The translations under genes were made by a program, and so were the position numbers. Below, in pieces: positions 13,001-25,725 of a DNA stretch of 64,000 bases. The stretch is from Atrichornis clamosus. Lineage: Eukaryota; Chordata; Aves; Passeriformes; Menuridae. Under the pieces are notes generated by a model. The model was not told the origin of the DNA, ran no database searches, and saw only the letters and a list, made by a program, of their open reading frames with translations. The stretch is taken from the NCBI GenBank assembly GCA_013400975.1, contig WBMZ01004781.1, forward strand, positions 62,001-126,000, given 5' to 3'. The first letter of the stretch is position 1. The number at the start of each line of letters is the position of its first letter.

Positions 13001-15569
13001 AGGCTTTCCCCTCAAGTCCAATAGTTGTGTTTATTTTCACAGAATGTCCACAGCTTCTTTCTCTTTGCTGCTGGACTGAATCTTGTCACTGCTGTCTCAA
13101 TTAGTATAAAAACACTGCTAAGCCTGAGTTTTACCATACAATTTAAAAACTCTTACAGCAGCAATGATGTAAGTGCCACATTACACTGAACATGGAATAT
13201 GGTTTTGTCATCTGGCATTACATCCTAAATGGGCTTAATTCCCAGGTTCTGCCTGCGAGCATAACACTTTTGCACTGGGCAACAGCACCAGAGGGAATGT
13301 CTCCGGATAGAAAGATGATGTCCTCCATGAAATGGTACCAGGTGCTCCTCAGACTCTATGCCCTATGCCTGAGCTACATAGAGAGTTACTCAGTGGACAG
13401 AGGTTTTAGCCTAAATTTCACACTGAACTGAATCCTTCATGGTTGGAAGAGTCTAGTCCAAACCAGAGCCTTGTATCCTTTGTAAGAACTTCATGACTAC
13501 ACACCTGTCTTAGTAGCTGAAATTTTCTTATAGATGTGTTCCACTAAAATAAAATTCCCTTGAGCTCCTAAAATATTCTTGATATTTAAACAGAATATAG
13601 TAATTTGCCATACGAAGGTCCATATTATTCTCTGTATAAAAATACAAATATTAATTTAAAGAAAAATATACAGCTATGTACTTACACAAGAAATTATTGC
13701 CTCAGACACAAAAAATAGGTCTTATGCAATCTTACTTTGCCACACACACTATCATATTCCAACAGGAGAACTTTTCTAAAATATGAATTATTAATCAGAA
13801 AGTACAATTGTCACTTAATACTGAACATTTGTCTCCTCCTTTTGAACTCAGGAATGAGATATCTGGGTAATTGTGACAGTTGTTTAATCACAAGAAAGCT
13901 ATGCTATTGCTAAAAGCTCAGGGGGCTTTAAAAGATTTAAAATGAAGATCCTTAAAAGTGTAGTGCACATTCAATATTAATCCATGTAGATGTTGGAATC
14001 TGTATTTTTTATTCACCAACTGAAAAGTGATATCATTAGACAGGCCAACACTTGCTGTCTCCTTTCAAACTGATATTGTCAAATTGGCACTAATAATCAC
14101 ATCTGGTTTTTCAGCATTGTTGAGTATAAAATGACTTTTTGCATCATCGACATGTGTCTCCACGGCCATTCCGATATATTCCCTCATAATCATATGCAAT
14201 TAGAATGTCCCATAAAGGCTTTCAGATTTTTACATCAAATTTGTAAGTTGTGTTTTTTCTTGAATGTTTTTGAGAAGCAGAAAGGGCACTAAGGCTGCTA
14301 AAATGCAAGTTGTTCAAAGAACAATGGTTTATCTTACTTTCTCTGCTAACCTTCCATTGCCAAAGACTTAAAAAGCTGAATTAGTAGTGTACTGATTTTG
14401 TAAACAAAATGCTTTCCTATAGAACTATCCTTGAATCATATTTTCTGGGGGTTTTTTCCTTTTTTTTTTCTAATCAATGTTTTCAGGAACACTGCAGTTT
14501 GTAATCAGTCGTGGGTTTTTAACCTACTTTTATTTCTTCCTCCATTCTCTGATGTATGGCTTATGCAGATATCTACGGCATTATGAAATTAGCTTTCAGA
14601 AACTAAATAGGTTGCACCATTTTCAGCTGTATTAGCAAACTTTTATGTTAATTTCCTCCCAATAACAAAAGTGATGCAGTCTGATATATGCAGCATCTAT
14701 TCTTGCCACTTATTTTTCACTTGTCATAAATTCCACTTATAGAGAATGTGTAATAACTTGCCCTGAGGATATTTAAACTAATCTTCATGAGACAAACGTG
14801 TTTTCAGCACTTACTGGTGGCATGTAAAGTTCATCTCAGCCCTTGGAGTTAGCACATATTTATGCTATATTTTTTTCTGTCCTAAAAATTGCAGCTCAAT
14901 TTTCTAAGGCACTTTAAGTTTTAACCACTGATACAATTTAAATTTTTTGCCAGTATTATGCTGAATTTTGCCTTGATTGAACGTTTTTTAGCAAAATATA
15001 GCATTAGCAATGGTCAATGGCAATAATGGCAACTGCTATACTAATTGGTTACTTAAGGGAAAAGATGGCTATTGTTTTATTTCTCTGACCAGGATTTTGG
15101 AAAAGGCTTAATTTCTAGATATTTCTTCATTAAATTCCTTAGTGCTATTGAAAATTCAACATTTTGCTTTGTATTTTTAGAATGATCACAACAACCTTTC
15201 TGATAACACTCCGTTTTGTAGTAATTTTGAAAATGTGGATCATAATGTGTAAGAATTCATAAACTATTGTCTTTTCAGGATATACTACTAGGATGGGAAA
15301 ATATGTGCTTATGGGATTGCATGTAGATTTACATTTTTAGGGTTTTTTTTACCTTCATTGCACATTTAGACTCCTAATCACTGAGGCTCTAGACAATTAG
15401 AGTGTTCAAATACTGAATGTATGGCGGGATAAGCTGCAGACTGCAGTGGAGATATCTGCACTTCACAGACTCACTGAATATCCAGTAGGACTTACAAGTT
15501 CAGATTCAATGCCATACCTGACCAGGCTATGAACTATTGTGGTGAGATATCTTTGACTAACAGCCAAAT

Positions 15570-15900
15570 TCTCACCCAGCTGCTCACAGCTCTCCCCCTT
15601 GCTGAACAGGAGGGGAAAATAGGATGCGAAAGATCCTGGGTTGAGACAGAGAGGTTTCTTACCAGGTGCTATTCTGGGCAAAGCAGACTCAACTTGGGGA
15701 AAAAAAATGATTTATTCCAATAAAAATAGATTAGAGTAGTGAAAAACAAACATTAAAATACTTTTCCTCCTCACTTTCTCAAGCTGACCTTCAATCCTTC
15801 ACTTTGAACTCCTCTACCCCACACACACATCTCCAAGCAGCAGCATGAAGTGGGGGAGTTGATTAAGGTTACAGGGGTAGTCACTCACAAAAATTGTTCA
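15570..15900 (-). mobile_element. Avian ERVL-class LTR-like fragment
   Basis: This is a decayed piece of an interspersed repeat that I associate with endogenous-retrovirus LTRs (ERVL class) of birds. On the plus strand it runs through CTCACCCAGCTGCTCAC (15571), a CTCCCCC-plus-AGGAGGGG stretch (15592-15616), a GGGTTGAGA block (15638), GGGCAAAGCAGACTCAAC (15676-15693), a run of A after CTTGGGG (15693), TTTATT (15711) and a pyrimidine-rich stretch with CTCCTCTACCCC (15809-15820). It ends with GGGGTAGTCACTCAC near 15888. Read on the minus strand, the TTTATT is an AATAAA polyadenylation signal, which suggests that the minus strand is the sense strand. There are no viral genes, no matching second LTR and no visible target-site duplication, so it is a partial solo copy. 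The subfamily name is uncertain. Confidence 0.65.
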
Positions 15901-16082
15901 AGACTGAGTCAGTGAGGTCAGCCAAGACATACTGAGCAAATGAACAAACTGCAGTTTTCTCTGAGTGAGAGATGAGACACCTTTTTCCTTTTATTTTATT
16001 TTTCACATTTTCCTATTCACATATACTCCTTTTCAAATGCCCCATCCGTTCAAGAACAACTTTTTCTCTTTTTTCTACTTCC

Positions 16083-16101
16083 TTTTTTCTTTTTTTTTTT
16101 T
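16083..16101 (+). repeat. T-tract
   Basis: Nineteen-base T run interrupted by one C. On the minus strand it is an A-rich tract that could be the remnant of a retrotransposed tail, but no parent sequence is recognisable beside it. Confidence 0.7.
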
Positions 16102-19100
16102 AAATAAATGTGACAACTGCTGAGCTTGCAGCAATCATAAATAGAAATGGCAGTTTGCTTATGCCTCTCCCATTCAATGCTGCAGGACAGGCCTAATACA
16201 GAGGGTTTTGTTTTGCTCCTCACTGTTGTTTGCTGTGTTGTGTGTGGAGCACTGCTGGAGGCAGGTAGTGCTTTGGTGAGGTGATTCATCAGTTTCCACT
16301 GGGCCGGTTTTTCATGCCACAGTTAAAAACTCATTGTGCCTAATATGATACACAGCTGTTAACAGACGAACAAGTGAACAGCAGGGACCCAGAACAAGAT
16401 GAATAATAAAACAACAAGCAAAATAAAGATTGCAAACTCAAAGGAAATTACCTAGGAGACAAATCTGTAAAATCAATACAGCCATATCAATTGATACTAA
16501 CTCAAAAGTAATGTGGTGTCTACATTAGTCTAATAATGGAACCAAATCCACATTCACTTAACGTTGAACATTCTTTAAACTAAGCCCAAAGCAAAGTTTA
16601 TGCAAGAAAGGTGCACAGCTAGCTCTAACCTCTTGAAAGTTAGACAAATCAGGGATTTGTGTAGCTGGGACAGGACAGGTGCCTTGTCACTGTGGAAGCT
16701 GCTTTTGGGGATGTTCTTCATTGATAATTTCCTCAGTGTCTTTAGTGGGCTGCCTTGGGGCCAAGATTGCAAGTGAAAACTTCCACTCCTGCCATTCAAA
16801 ACCCACATCTTACACCCCTAGTGTGGCTTTACACCATCCTGTGCTGCCTGTACTGAGAACTGCTTGCAGGTTCTCTGCTTGTTGATGAAGTATAATACAG
16901 CAGGGCAGTAATCAAATCCTGGTCACTGGTCTTCCAAATATGCACATTTTTAGCCTTTTCCTGATTCTAACTCCATAATATACAAGGTTGAGTTTGTTCC
17001 TAGTTTTTCTCAAAACACCTTTTTTTAAGGTTTAGCTCAGAGATGGTAGGTAGATTGGGAAAAAAAACCCAATTAGCTATATTTGTTGGCTTAATGTAAC
17101 TGTACTTTTCTTTAGGCAATTTTGTTTAAGAGAACATATAAATTATGTTTATAAAAACTTATTTGAGGAACTGCATCTTCTTTAGGCAACATTTAACTGT
17201 TATTTTCAATCCATTTACTTCTGACATTCTGTCAGTCCACCCTTTCTTATACATAATGCATGAGGAGAATATTTAAAGTATACTTGTGTTTTGACGTTAA
17301 TGAACAGTGCTCAATAGTATATGTATTTTCTAGGTGCTGAAGCCACAGGAATGAATAAGGGTTCGGAACATATACATGTGCAGGATATAAATATCTAAGT
17401 CATAAGAGCTATATTGCTACTAAAAATCATGTCTTTTAATTTCTATAACAATCACATTATTCTACAGTCCTTTATTTATTTAATATTTGTAAAGGTTCGT
17501 ACCTTGAAACTGACTGTTTTGAAATCCAGGAGTTTATTAAAAGGTGCCATTTTATACTAAACCTGTGAATCTGTACATCTGCTACCAGAGGAAGGAATGT
17601 ATTTTGGTTGAGACCTCAGTCAGGAAAAGCAGTCATTGACAACTGAGCCTGTCATTTCAAACTCCCTTGCCCTCAAAGGTGAAAAATAGATATTTCTAGA
17701 AGACTTCAAGGTATAAAGCATTAGGAAACAGTTCTCAAAAATACTTTACCCACTTCTAGAGAGTAAATTATTTGAACAAGCATGTTATAAAGGTGTTAGA
17801 CTTCTCTGTGTTTTATTTTGGGTGGGTAGAAAACAGAAACATCTGTGTGTTTTTTTCATAAACTGAGGGCAGAAAAAATTGAAACAAGGTTTGAAGGTAG
17901 AGCTGTATGATTCAAGAGTTCAAATTTCTTTTTCTGCAAACAGAATTCTTTAGTTACTAATGAAATGGATTGCTAGGTCATTTGTTTGTCTTTGGAAAGT
18001 ATTGCCTCACTTTTTTTTAATGCAAAGATCACTCACAAGATACTAATTTTTTTCTTCACAATTTTTTTCCCCTTTTTGACTGTAAGAGGAATAAAACAAA
18101 GACACACTCTTCCTGCATGTTCTTGCCCTTGACAGTTTAATCAGAGAAAGTGTGCTTCAGACATTTGACATTTATTTATGGTAATGAAATTGATTCAGAT
18201 TATGTAACCTCCCAAAGCTCTTGGAGGTAATGTTCTTTCGGGTTTTATATGTAGTAAATTTAAGTGGACAACTGGGGGTAGTAATATCAGCAAGATAAAA
18301 AGAATGTCATGGATCTAGCTTGCAAAAGTATAACTAAAAAATGGAAATGATCAAGCAGGAAAACATGCCACAAAGTTGCAAGTTTGTAAAACCCATTCAT
18401 ACGGTTATTCAATAAATCTCATTTATTCCAGAATCCCATTTTAAATTCTGATCTTGGTCATGCTCTATTAACTCTTATGAGAGGTCTCATACTCCACCAG
18501 TTGCTATTTCTTTCAGATAAGATTCTTCTGTGAGATGGCACAGCATATTCAGTAAAGGCTGTTAATTCTCTGTGAAATCTAATCTAAAATCATGAAGAAA
18601 GATCATAAATAAACATTAATATTGAAAGAGCTTAGTGCACTGGTTAAATATCCTTATGCTTTACAACTTTATATGTTTGCTTCTTTAATTTTACTTGTGC
18701 ATGTTGAACATTACTGGATCTTTTCTGATGCAAATCAGCACAGTAAAAAATACTGAGGTGCATTCCAGGTTTTCAGACTCTTCACTAGCTGTCAGGTACC
18801 ACTGTAGTTGTAGCAATACTAATGACAGCCTGACAGGCCAGCATCAGGATTGTGTCTGACATTCAAATGCATAAATCTTGTACAATTGCATAGTTCTGCT
18901 CTGTTTTGAACTTTGTCTTCCTGACCTGATATCTTTGACTCTTTGTATTCTTTCTTGCAATGTAACCAGGGACACTTTGGACAAAGCCTGTTTGTGAAAC
19001 ACTTGCCAAATGCAGCGATAGCTCTAACTTTTATGAAATTCCTTCAACTGCCCTTCAGCAAAGTAACTTCTTTTCTTTTTCAACTTCCTTATCTGGGCTC

Positions 19101-22100
19101 GACCGCTCATACAATGCTTAGCCATGACTTTCCAGCACACTCAGTGAGGGGATTAGCATTCAGTTGTGTGGTGCACTGTGGTCTCCTAACATTTTGTAAT
19201 TAAAAGGAAACTCAACTTCCTTCCAATACTGTCATTAGTCACGTTTATTGCAATCCTGTGCAATAGCCAGTGAAAACTGGAACCTGCTGTGCTAGCCAGC
19301 CCCTTACAGAGGAGAGTAGCAAGCAAGGCCCCCACATTCTGACGAAAACGGACCCAAATGGAGGCAGGAGAGGAGGTTGGAGAACATATAAGCAGAACAG
19401 TGGATGGAAGAAAATAGCGTATCTCTTCTAGAATTTTACAACTGGATTTGAATGCAGGTGGATTAAAAGGGAAAGACAAAGCTAAATGAGAAGTCTAAAA
19501 GAAAAGCAGATGATGAGAAAAGAGGACCCTATAAGACCAGCAGTTACAATAGCATTTGAGGGGACAAGGGATGTAGCAGCATATACCTGCCAGTACATGG
19601 AAAATATTGCATAGCTCAGTATTATGATAAGTGAATAGAATTTAAGACTAGAAATATACCATCATAATCATCTGATCTCCTACATAACACAAGCCTTATT
19701 GAACCTCTTTCTGTAATGCCATTCTCAAAAGAGAAAGAGAAATAGCAATGCAAAAAACTATAGAGGAGAGCAGTGCATGTATAAATTTGAATTGTCATTC
19801 AATTAAAATTTTTTTGCTCTTATTTCTTCATTTTTATTTTACTTATGTCAAAAACAATTTTGAAAGAAATTAACTCTGCTCCCCCCTAGTTTTTATCTTT
19901 ATTTTTGTTTATTTTTTCTCATTATAAGAAGGTCCAAGAGTGAAAGGAATTGCACATGTGAGGTAGAGAGAGCCCTTTCCTCACAGTACTTCTACCTATT
20001 ACTAACCTGGAAGAACTGGAAATTTCAGAAGTTATTTTGCTTCTGCATTTCATGTCTGGGAGATATTTGCAGGCAGACTGGAATTTTGATTGCTGGTACA
20101 TATTGAATCTGATGACATTTAAAAATTTCTTTTCACTGTTTATCTTATCAATATTAAATACTGCATCTGAAGCTTTGTGGTTTGAGAATTTGCATTACTA
20201 AGTAGTCTTTGAGTATAACTGCAATATATTCACTTTTTAATTTTAAATCAAGAATAGGTGTAAGGTAGATTACTCTCTACAGCTGGATTGAACTAAGATT
20301 GCCCTGCTGGTTTTTTTGCATTGGATGAATCATACAGCAGCACATCACAGTATTATATAAGCCATTATGAATATCTGGGAACAGTGTGTCTCAGTCATTT
20401 ATCATTACAGAATTATTTGACTTCCTCATTGACAGGGGAAGGCGCAGAAAGGATGGAAATGCTTTTATTTTGCCAATTATTTATTTGAAGCATATCTCAG
20501 TTGATGTCTCAGGACCCTCCTTTATCACTTCATGAACATGCATCAGCTATAAGACCCTAAATGAGCTTTGCACCATAGAAACCTATTTGCTGCAAATTCT
20601 TTGCCCCAGTACAGATGTGCTTGTTACTTTAATGTGTGGTATTCTAATCAGCTCTTTTCAGTCTCTGTTAAAAGTCCATAATGCTAATTTGTTTGATTAA
20701 TTTTGAAAGAGCCCAGCCAGATTATCCCATTAAGTTAATGCTACTGATTTTTAACAGATGTTTAAAATAGAAAATGCTACTAGGGGGAATATTGCAAGAA
20801 TTCCAATAGTCTTTTAGAAGCTGATTTTTAGTTACAATAGGCTAAACAATTTTAAAGTTTCATTCTATAGGTATTCTCATAAAGAGCTCTGAACTGTGGA
20901 TTTAGCTAAAATGATAATAGTTTGTTTTTAAGTAATGTCTAGAGGGTCTCATTTGTTTTGCTGTGTCAGCTATTTAAGTCTCTCAGCACCTTCAAAGGAA
21001 AGTCTGAGAAACCTAGATCACTTGCTGCAAATGTCACTCTGATAATGGCTGAGGACCTCTCTTTAAAGTGCTCCAAGTGAAAACCTTTCAAGGGCTACCA
21101 CGTGGGAAATTGCTGATACCTCCTGGAGGGAAAATGTGGGAATGGTATCAGAAACAGTAGATCAGTTCAGCAGCACTTCATGTTTAGCAGCATCACAATT
21201 CTTTCTGATTGCAATGTAGGGTAAAGATTAAATCCATCCAGAATTTGTATCCATACAGGATTAGATTATTGTTCTTTAAAAGAGAGATAAATACTTGAGA
21301 GGGTTGGAAGATAGTAAAATTAATCAAAGAGAAAGTAATTCTCACCACGCTGCTTAGAGTGATCAAATATGGACCTATTACAAAGAACATTTTAGTAAAA
21401 TACATGTGCACAAGCTATTTTTCATGATGTAAGGAGTAAAGAAGAGTGAAAGAAATATTGTCCAGTTATTTCCTATTCTTTTAATCCTCCTTCACTTTTC
21501 TGTTTGAAACATTAAAATAGTGAAGAGTTTGAAGTTTTCTTTCCCATTAAGCTGAAAAGATATAGTTCAGCAATTGAATAGTGAGGAATGGAGTTGAAAT
21601 CGAAGGAGCTTTTCTCCCAGTCTATGTAGTCATTTATAACACAGAAAGTCTATTCACTTCTTATTGTACTGGCATTTCACAGCAGACACAGGAAAACTGT
21701 CTGTGTATTTACTGACTCTTCTGATTGTACAAACAAATGCTTTCTGTAGTTTTGTATCTCCTGTTTTTAGTGATAGTGTTACATGAAAATGAGTTTGAAT
21801 TTTAAGTGTTCATCTTATTATTTTGTTAAATGCAATTGATACAAGTAATTGGTTGCTGTGGAAATACTTATGCCATAAGAACATTTTTGTGATTTCAAGT
21901 ATTTAATAATAGGCAGGAGCAAACGAGCTCTTTAAAAGAATATCCTGTTTTCATGTGACTATTCACAAAACTATCCCAGATAAAAAAGAGAAAAAATATA
22001 TACATTGTGTGTATCTTGCATCAAAATACTTGTTTGTAAAACTAATTTTATTTACAATATTTTGTTTTCACTACTTTATTGAGCCGTTAAACCTCTTCTA

Positions 22101-25100
22101 ATGGAGGATGGAAAGGATTAGAAACTCGGGCCTGTTAAGAGATAATGTTGCTGGTCCACAGGACTCTCACTTTAAAACTGTTGGCTTTAACCTCATGCAA
22201 GGGGATTGCCTTACTCCTTTAAAATAATAATCTGTTTGGCCATCTTAAGTTTTAGCATTTGGCTACAGAAGAGATTGAGGAAGAAAACAGGGATATCCTT
22301 GGAGAAAACTGTAGAGGGCTTTCCATGTTACATATACTTCTGCATGCCCCTCAAAACACTGAAGTCCAGTATAGCTTTTCGACTAACAAGCTAACAAATT
22401 GATCCAATAGTTAAAAGCATAAAGATTCTACACGGCCAGACCTTACAGAGTTTGTTTGGTCACATAGTGTGCAGCTGAAAGTTAATGAGCTGTTTATATT
22501 TCCTTTTATATTGCCTTTTCCAGCTCATATTAGCCAGGCACAATCAAGTTTTACTTCTTCCACAGCTTTCATAACTTTTGGCCTCATCTATATTAATGAC
22601 AAGATTGTGTAAAGATAGAGAAGCATTGTTAAACTGAGTCTGGGATTTTTGTGGTTCCTTTTTTTTTTTCCAACTGTCTTCTCACTGTCAGCTTGTAAAT
22701 TATGGTATTGTGAAGGTGCATATATTACTTTGAATTGGTTAAACAGGTTGCATGCTTCTACATACGCACAGACCTTTAAGAGTTACCAAAGGTTCATGCC
22801 AACAGCCTGATGAGAATGTTCTCTGTTTCTAAAGGAAAATATAATATTAGTTCTCAGATTAGCTGTTGCTTACAACGGCCAGAATCTCACCTGAGAGTAG
22901 GTCTGGGTTTTGCTGAGATAAGCTGTTCAAGGTTGAGGTTGCCACTGCTACCCCGAGTTCTGCCAAAAGTGTGACCTATACTCAAAACTCTGTAGAACAG
23001 AAATGAAGAGCTTATAACACATAGAGAAAAAGAAATTGGAGTTTAATAATGCAAACTTAAGCTTGTAAAGACCAGGAAATACAGTGTATGCCTTCTTCAC
23101 TGTGTCATCCTAATTCTATCTCTGTACCTCCATGTTTCTCAATGATGAGGATGGAGATTAGCTGTAGCAGACTCGTGTAAAATTTTTGTTCTGATGGGAT
23201 AAACAGTGTGTGTACCTCTTGAAGGACAAAATATATCTAATTTCAGTCCTAAATTCTAGATAGTGTTTCAGGACCAGTGCACAGATGGGATTTATCAATA
23301 GTCTGATGGCAACATGACTATCGTTTATGGGCCCTTGTGAGGGATGAGTGAAGGTTATGTCTCCAAATTAATTCTGAGGGCGAAGTCAAGTGATAGATGT
23401 TACAACGACTTTCTCTTTTCTTCTTGTCAGGGGACAGATTTTCTTTTCCACCACATAGGGAAAGGAAATGTTAGTCACATTCACCACACAATCAAATACT
23501 TACTTATTGATATAAAGATAACCCTTCCTAATGTGGGAAAATAGAACAATTTTCAATTTGCAGCAACCCAAATGCTGCTGTATACTCCAGTTCATTGGCT
23601 CTTCCTTTTTTTCTACTACCTAATGTCTTGTTTAGCAAAAGAATGTGAAGTTGCTGCTTCTTTCTTCACTAACCATCTATTTGTATTAGATTATTGCAGC
23701 CTGTTTACTCATCAATTTTCTTCCTTTTCAAGAAATTCAGATGCTTTAAACCATTTAAGCAACAACGAACTTTTGGTCTCATAAGAAGTTTGGCAGAGTG
23801 ACATAATGATAGATAATGTCATATAGAGTACATATTATACATAAAACAAGTAAGACTACCTAATATATTAAATATTATTGTGTTAATATGATTAAGATAA
23901 AATTCAAACATATGCAGTCCAAATTATCTATAAATTGGTAATCTGCATCAAGTATTAGGTGCAAGTCATGTCCTTCCCTAAGGCTTCTTGCTGTTTAGTA
24001 TGTTACTTCTCAGTAACAATAAATAAACAAAGGAATTTAACTTCAGCTTTTGTGTAACAGCACAATGGTTTGGTTAATATATGAGTAAGCAGTGCAATTT
24101 CACAGTAACAGAGGTATGCAACATTGGAAGAGAAAAAATATGGGGGCTTTTTAACCCTGAAATGGTTAAAAACAAGCAGAAACAGCTTACATGCTCTTCT
24201 CTAGTCTTTTTCTTCATTTTTAGCTCTGCTACTTGCTTTTATTTCTGCCTTTATGACACTGTCTGCTTCCATATTTGTCAGCAATGTATCTGATTCCCTG
24301 ATTATCTAAGATCTATTTGGATTTTGTGGCTTTGGAAAGCCTAGTAAGACCAGGCTTTTCACTTTTTCTCAATACCAGAGGAATAAAATTGGAATAGGAT
24401 CCTTTCTCTCTGTTCTTTTTCTGACAGTCTGCTGACAGGCTGGAACTTGGTTTCTTCTAAATGAATCTTGTCCTTTGTCATTACTCAGAACAAACAGATC
24501 TGAAAGGATGTATTGCAGATATTGGTCTATATTTTTAACATCTGGATTCATGGACACAGTTGATTTCGTGATAAAAAGCTGGAGATTTTAGCAGGTGCAC
24601 TTCCCTCCGACATTCACATTATCATTTCTAATTGTCTGGGTTCTTCACCTTTACTGCAGCTCAGTTTTCCCCCATTTCCTCCATGAACTCTTTTGAATTG
24701 AACAGAGAAGCTATGTAGGTTAATTCATTATTGCTTGCACAATCTTTTTGTTTACCTGCTGAAGGGGCAGTTATAAGTCAAAGCCCCACTCTCTGAGTAT
24801 CTTCAAACAGAATAAAGAGGGAAGGGTTTTAATGGAGTAAAGGGAAGGATGTTTGTTCCTGTATGCTGGTTGGAACTCAGAGAAGGACCCCACTCCACAC
24901 CTCTTCTCTCTGTGATTTCAAGCTATTTTAAGACAGAAAATGGCCAGCCAGAATCTTGCTATCCCATGCCAGTAGTAGACTTGCAAAGCATGCAGAATGG
25001 TGGTAAGTGCACACATTAGCTGTGAACAAGGATTAGGACATTAGATATCTATTGTTCTGCTCCAAAATTAGACCTGGTGTCTGCAGCAGAGAAGGTGTCA

Positions 25101-25681
25101 GAAGACATGAAGTGGTGTCTTAATCATACCTTGATGTTTCTAACTGAAAACACCTAGTGCAGAGAAACATGGTTAGAAACAAGGCTCCAGCAGCTGTGAA
25201 TTATCCAATTAATCTCAGTGTTCTCCTCTCTTTGAGTTGTTCTGACCCTGCAGTACTGCCAAGGGTACCTATTATTTAGTGTGAAATCTTTCACCTTACC
25301 TCTATTTATTTAATGCTAACATCCTGAATAGTACCAAAGCAAATCTGTGTTATCCTTTAAGCTGAAGAGCTGTCTCACTGAAAGGAGCCAGATCTTAAAA
25401 CTAACTCAACCCTTCCCACCCTGAGAGGCAGAAAATATAATGGTATGAGTCAGGATTTTCAGAGTAATTTGAACTTGAAGAACATCTTTTATAGAATTAG
25501 CAAATCTCCTCAACTGGAGCAGAGTCACTGATTCTTTGTAGTACTTTTCAGAGTCACTTCTTCAAAACTATGGTATGGCTTCTAGGCTCACTTAATATAC
25601 ATCTCTCTCGTGACAGGAAGCGCAAGGGAAATTTTCTGTGTTCTCTCAACCTGTACAGTGGAAACTATCAAGTTACTGTGG

Positions 25682-25725
25682 TCTCTCTCTCTCTCTTTTC
25701 CATTTTCCCCTTTTTTCCTTTTTTT
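25682..25725 (+). repeat. Pyrimidine tract with (TC)n
   Basis: About 44 bases are all C or T except one A at 25702. The tract starts with seven TC units and continues as T and C runs. It is a simple-sequence or low-complexity tract that could form triplex DNA in principle. No AG acceptor dinucleotide follows within the next 10 bases, so it is not an obvious splice acceptor. Confidence 0.85.

Larger units (their letters stand above)
1242..15569. other. Long AT-rich non-coding stretch, no gene seen
   Basis: This holds a short GC-rich CAG-containing patch (1241-1290), the T-rich tract at 5.3 kb, an imperfect AAT-type stretch (about 6655-6695) and the hairpin at 6986. The longest frame is 117 codons on the minus strand (5597-5950), with no recognisable domain. 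A short segment near 13438-13462 resembles the CR1 3' end, but too briefly to call. No RNA gene was recognised. Confidence 0.65.

Noticed and set aside
13436..13475. GGTTGGAAGAGTCTAGTCC, similar to the CR1 3' end in reverse orientation
   Set aside because: Only about 20 bp fit, the tail repeat is missing and the following sequence does not align. It could be a relic but cannot be supported.
22785..22835. CCAAAGGTTCATG, resembling the reverse complement of the L3/CR1 3' tail
   Set aside because: Only the first dozen bases fit; the rest of the expected order is absent.
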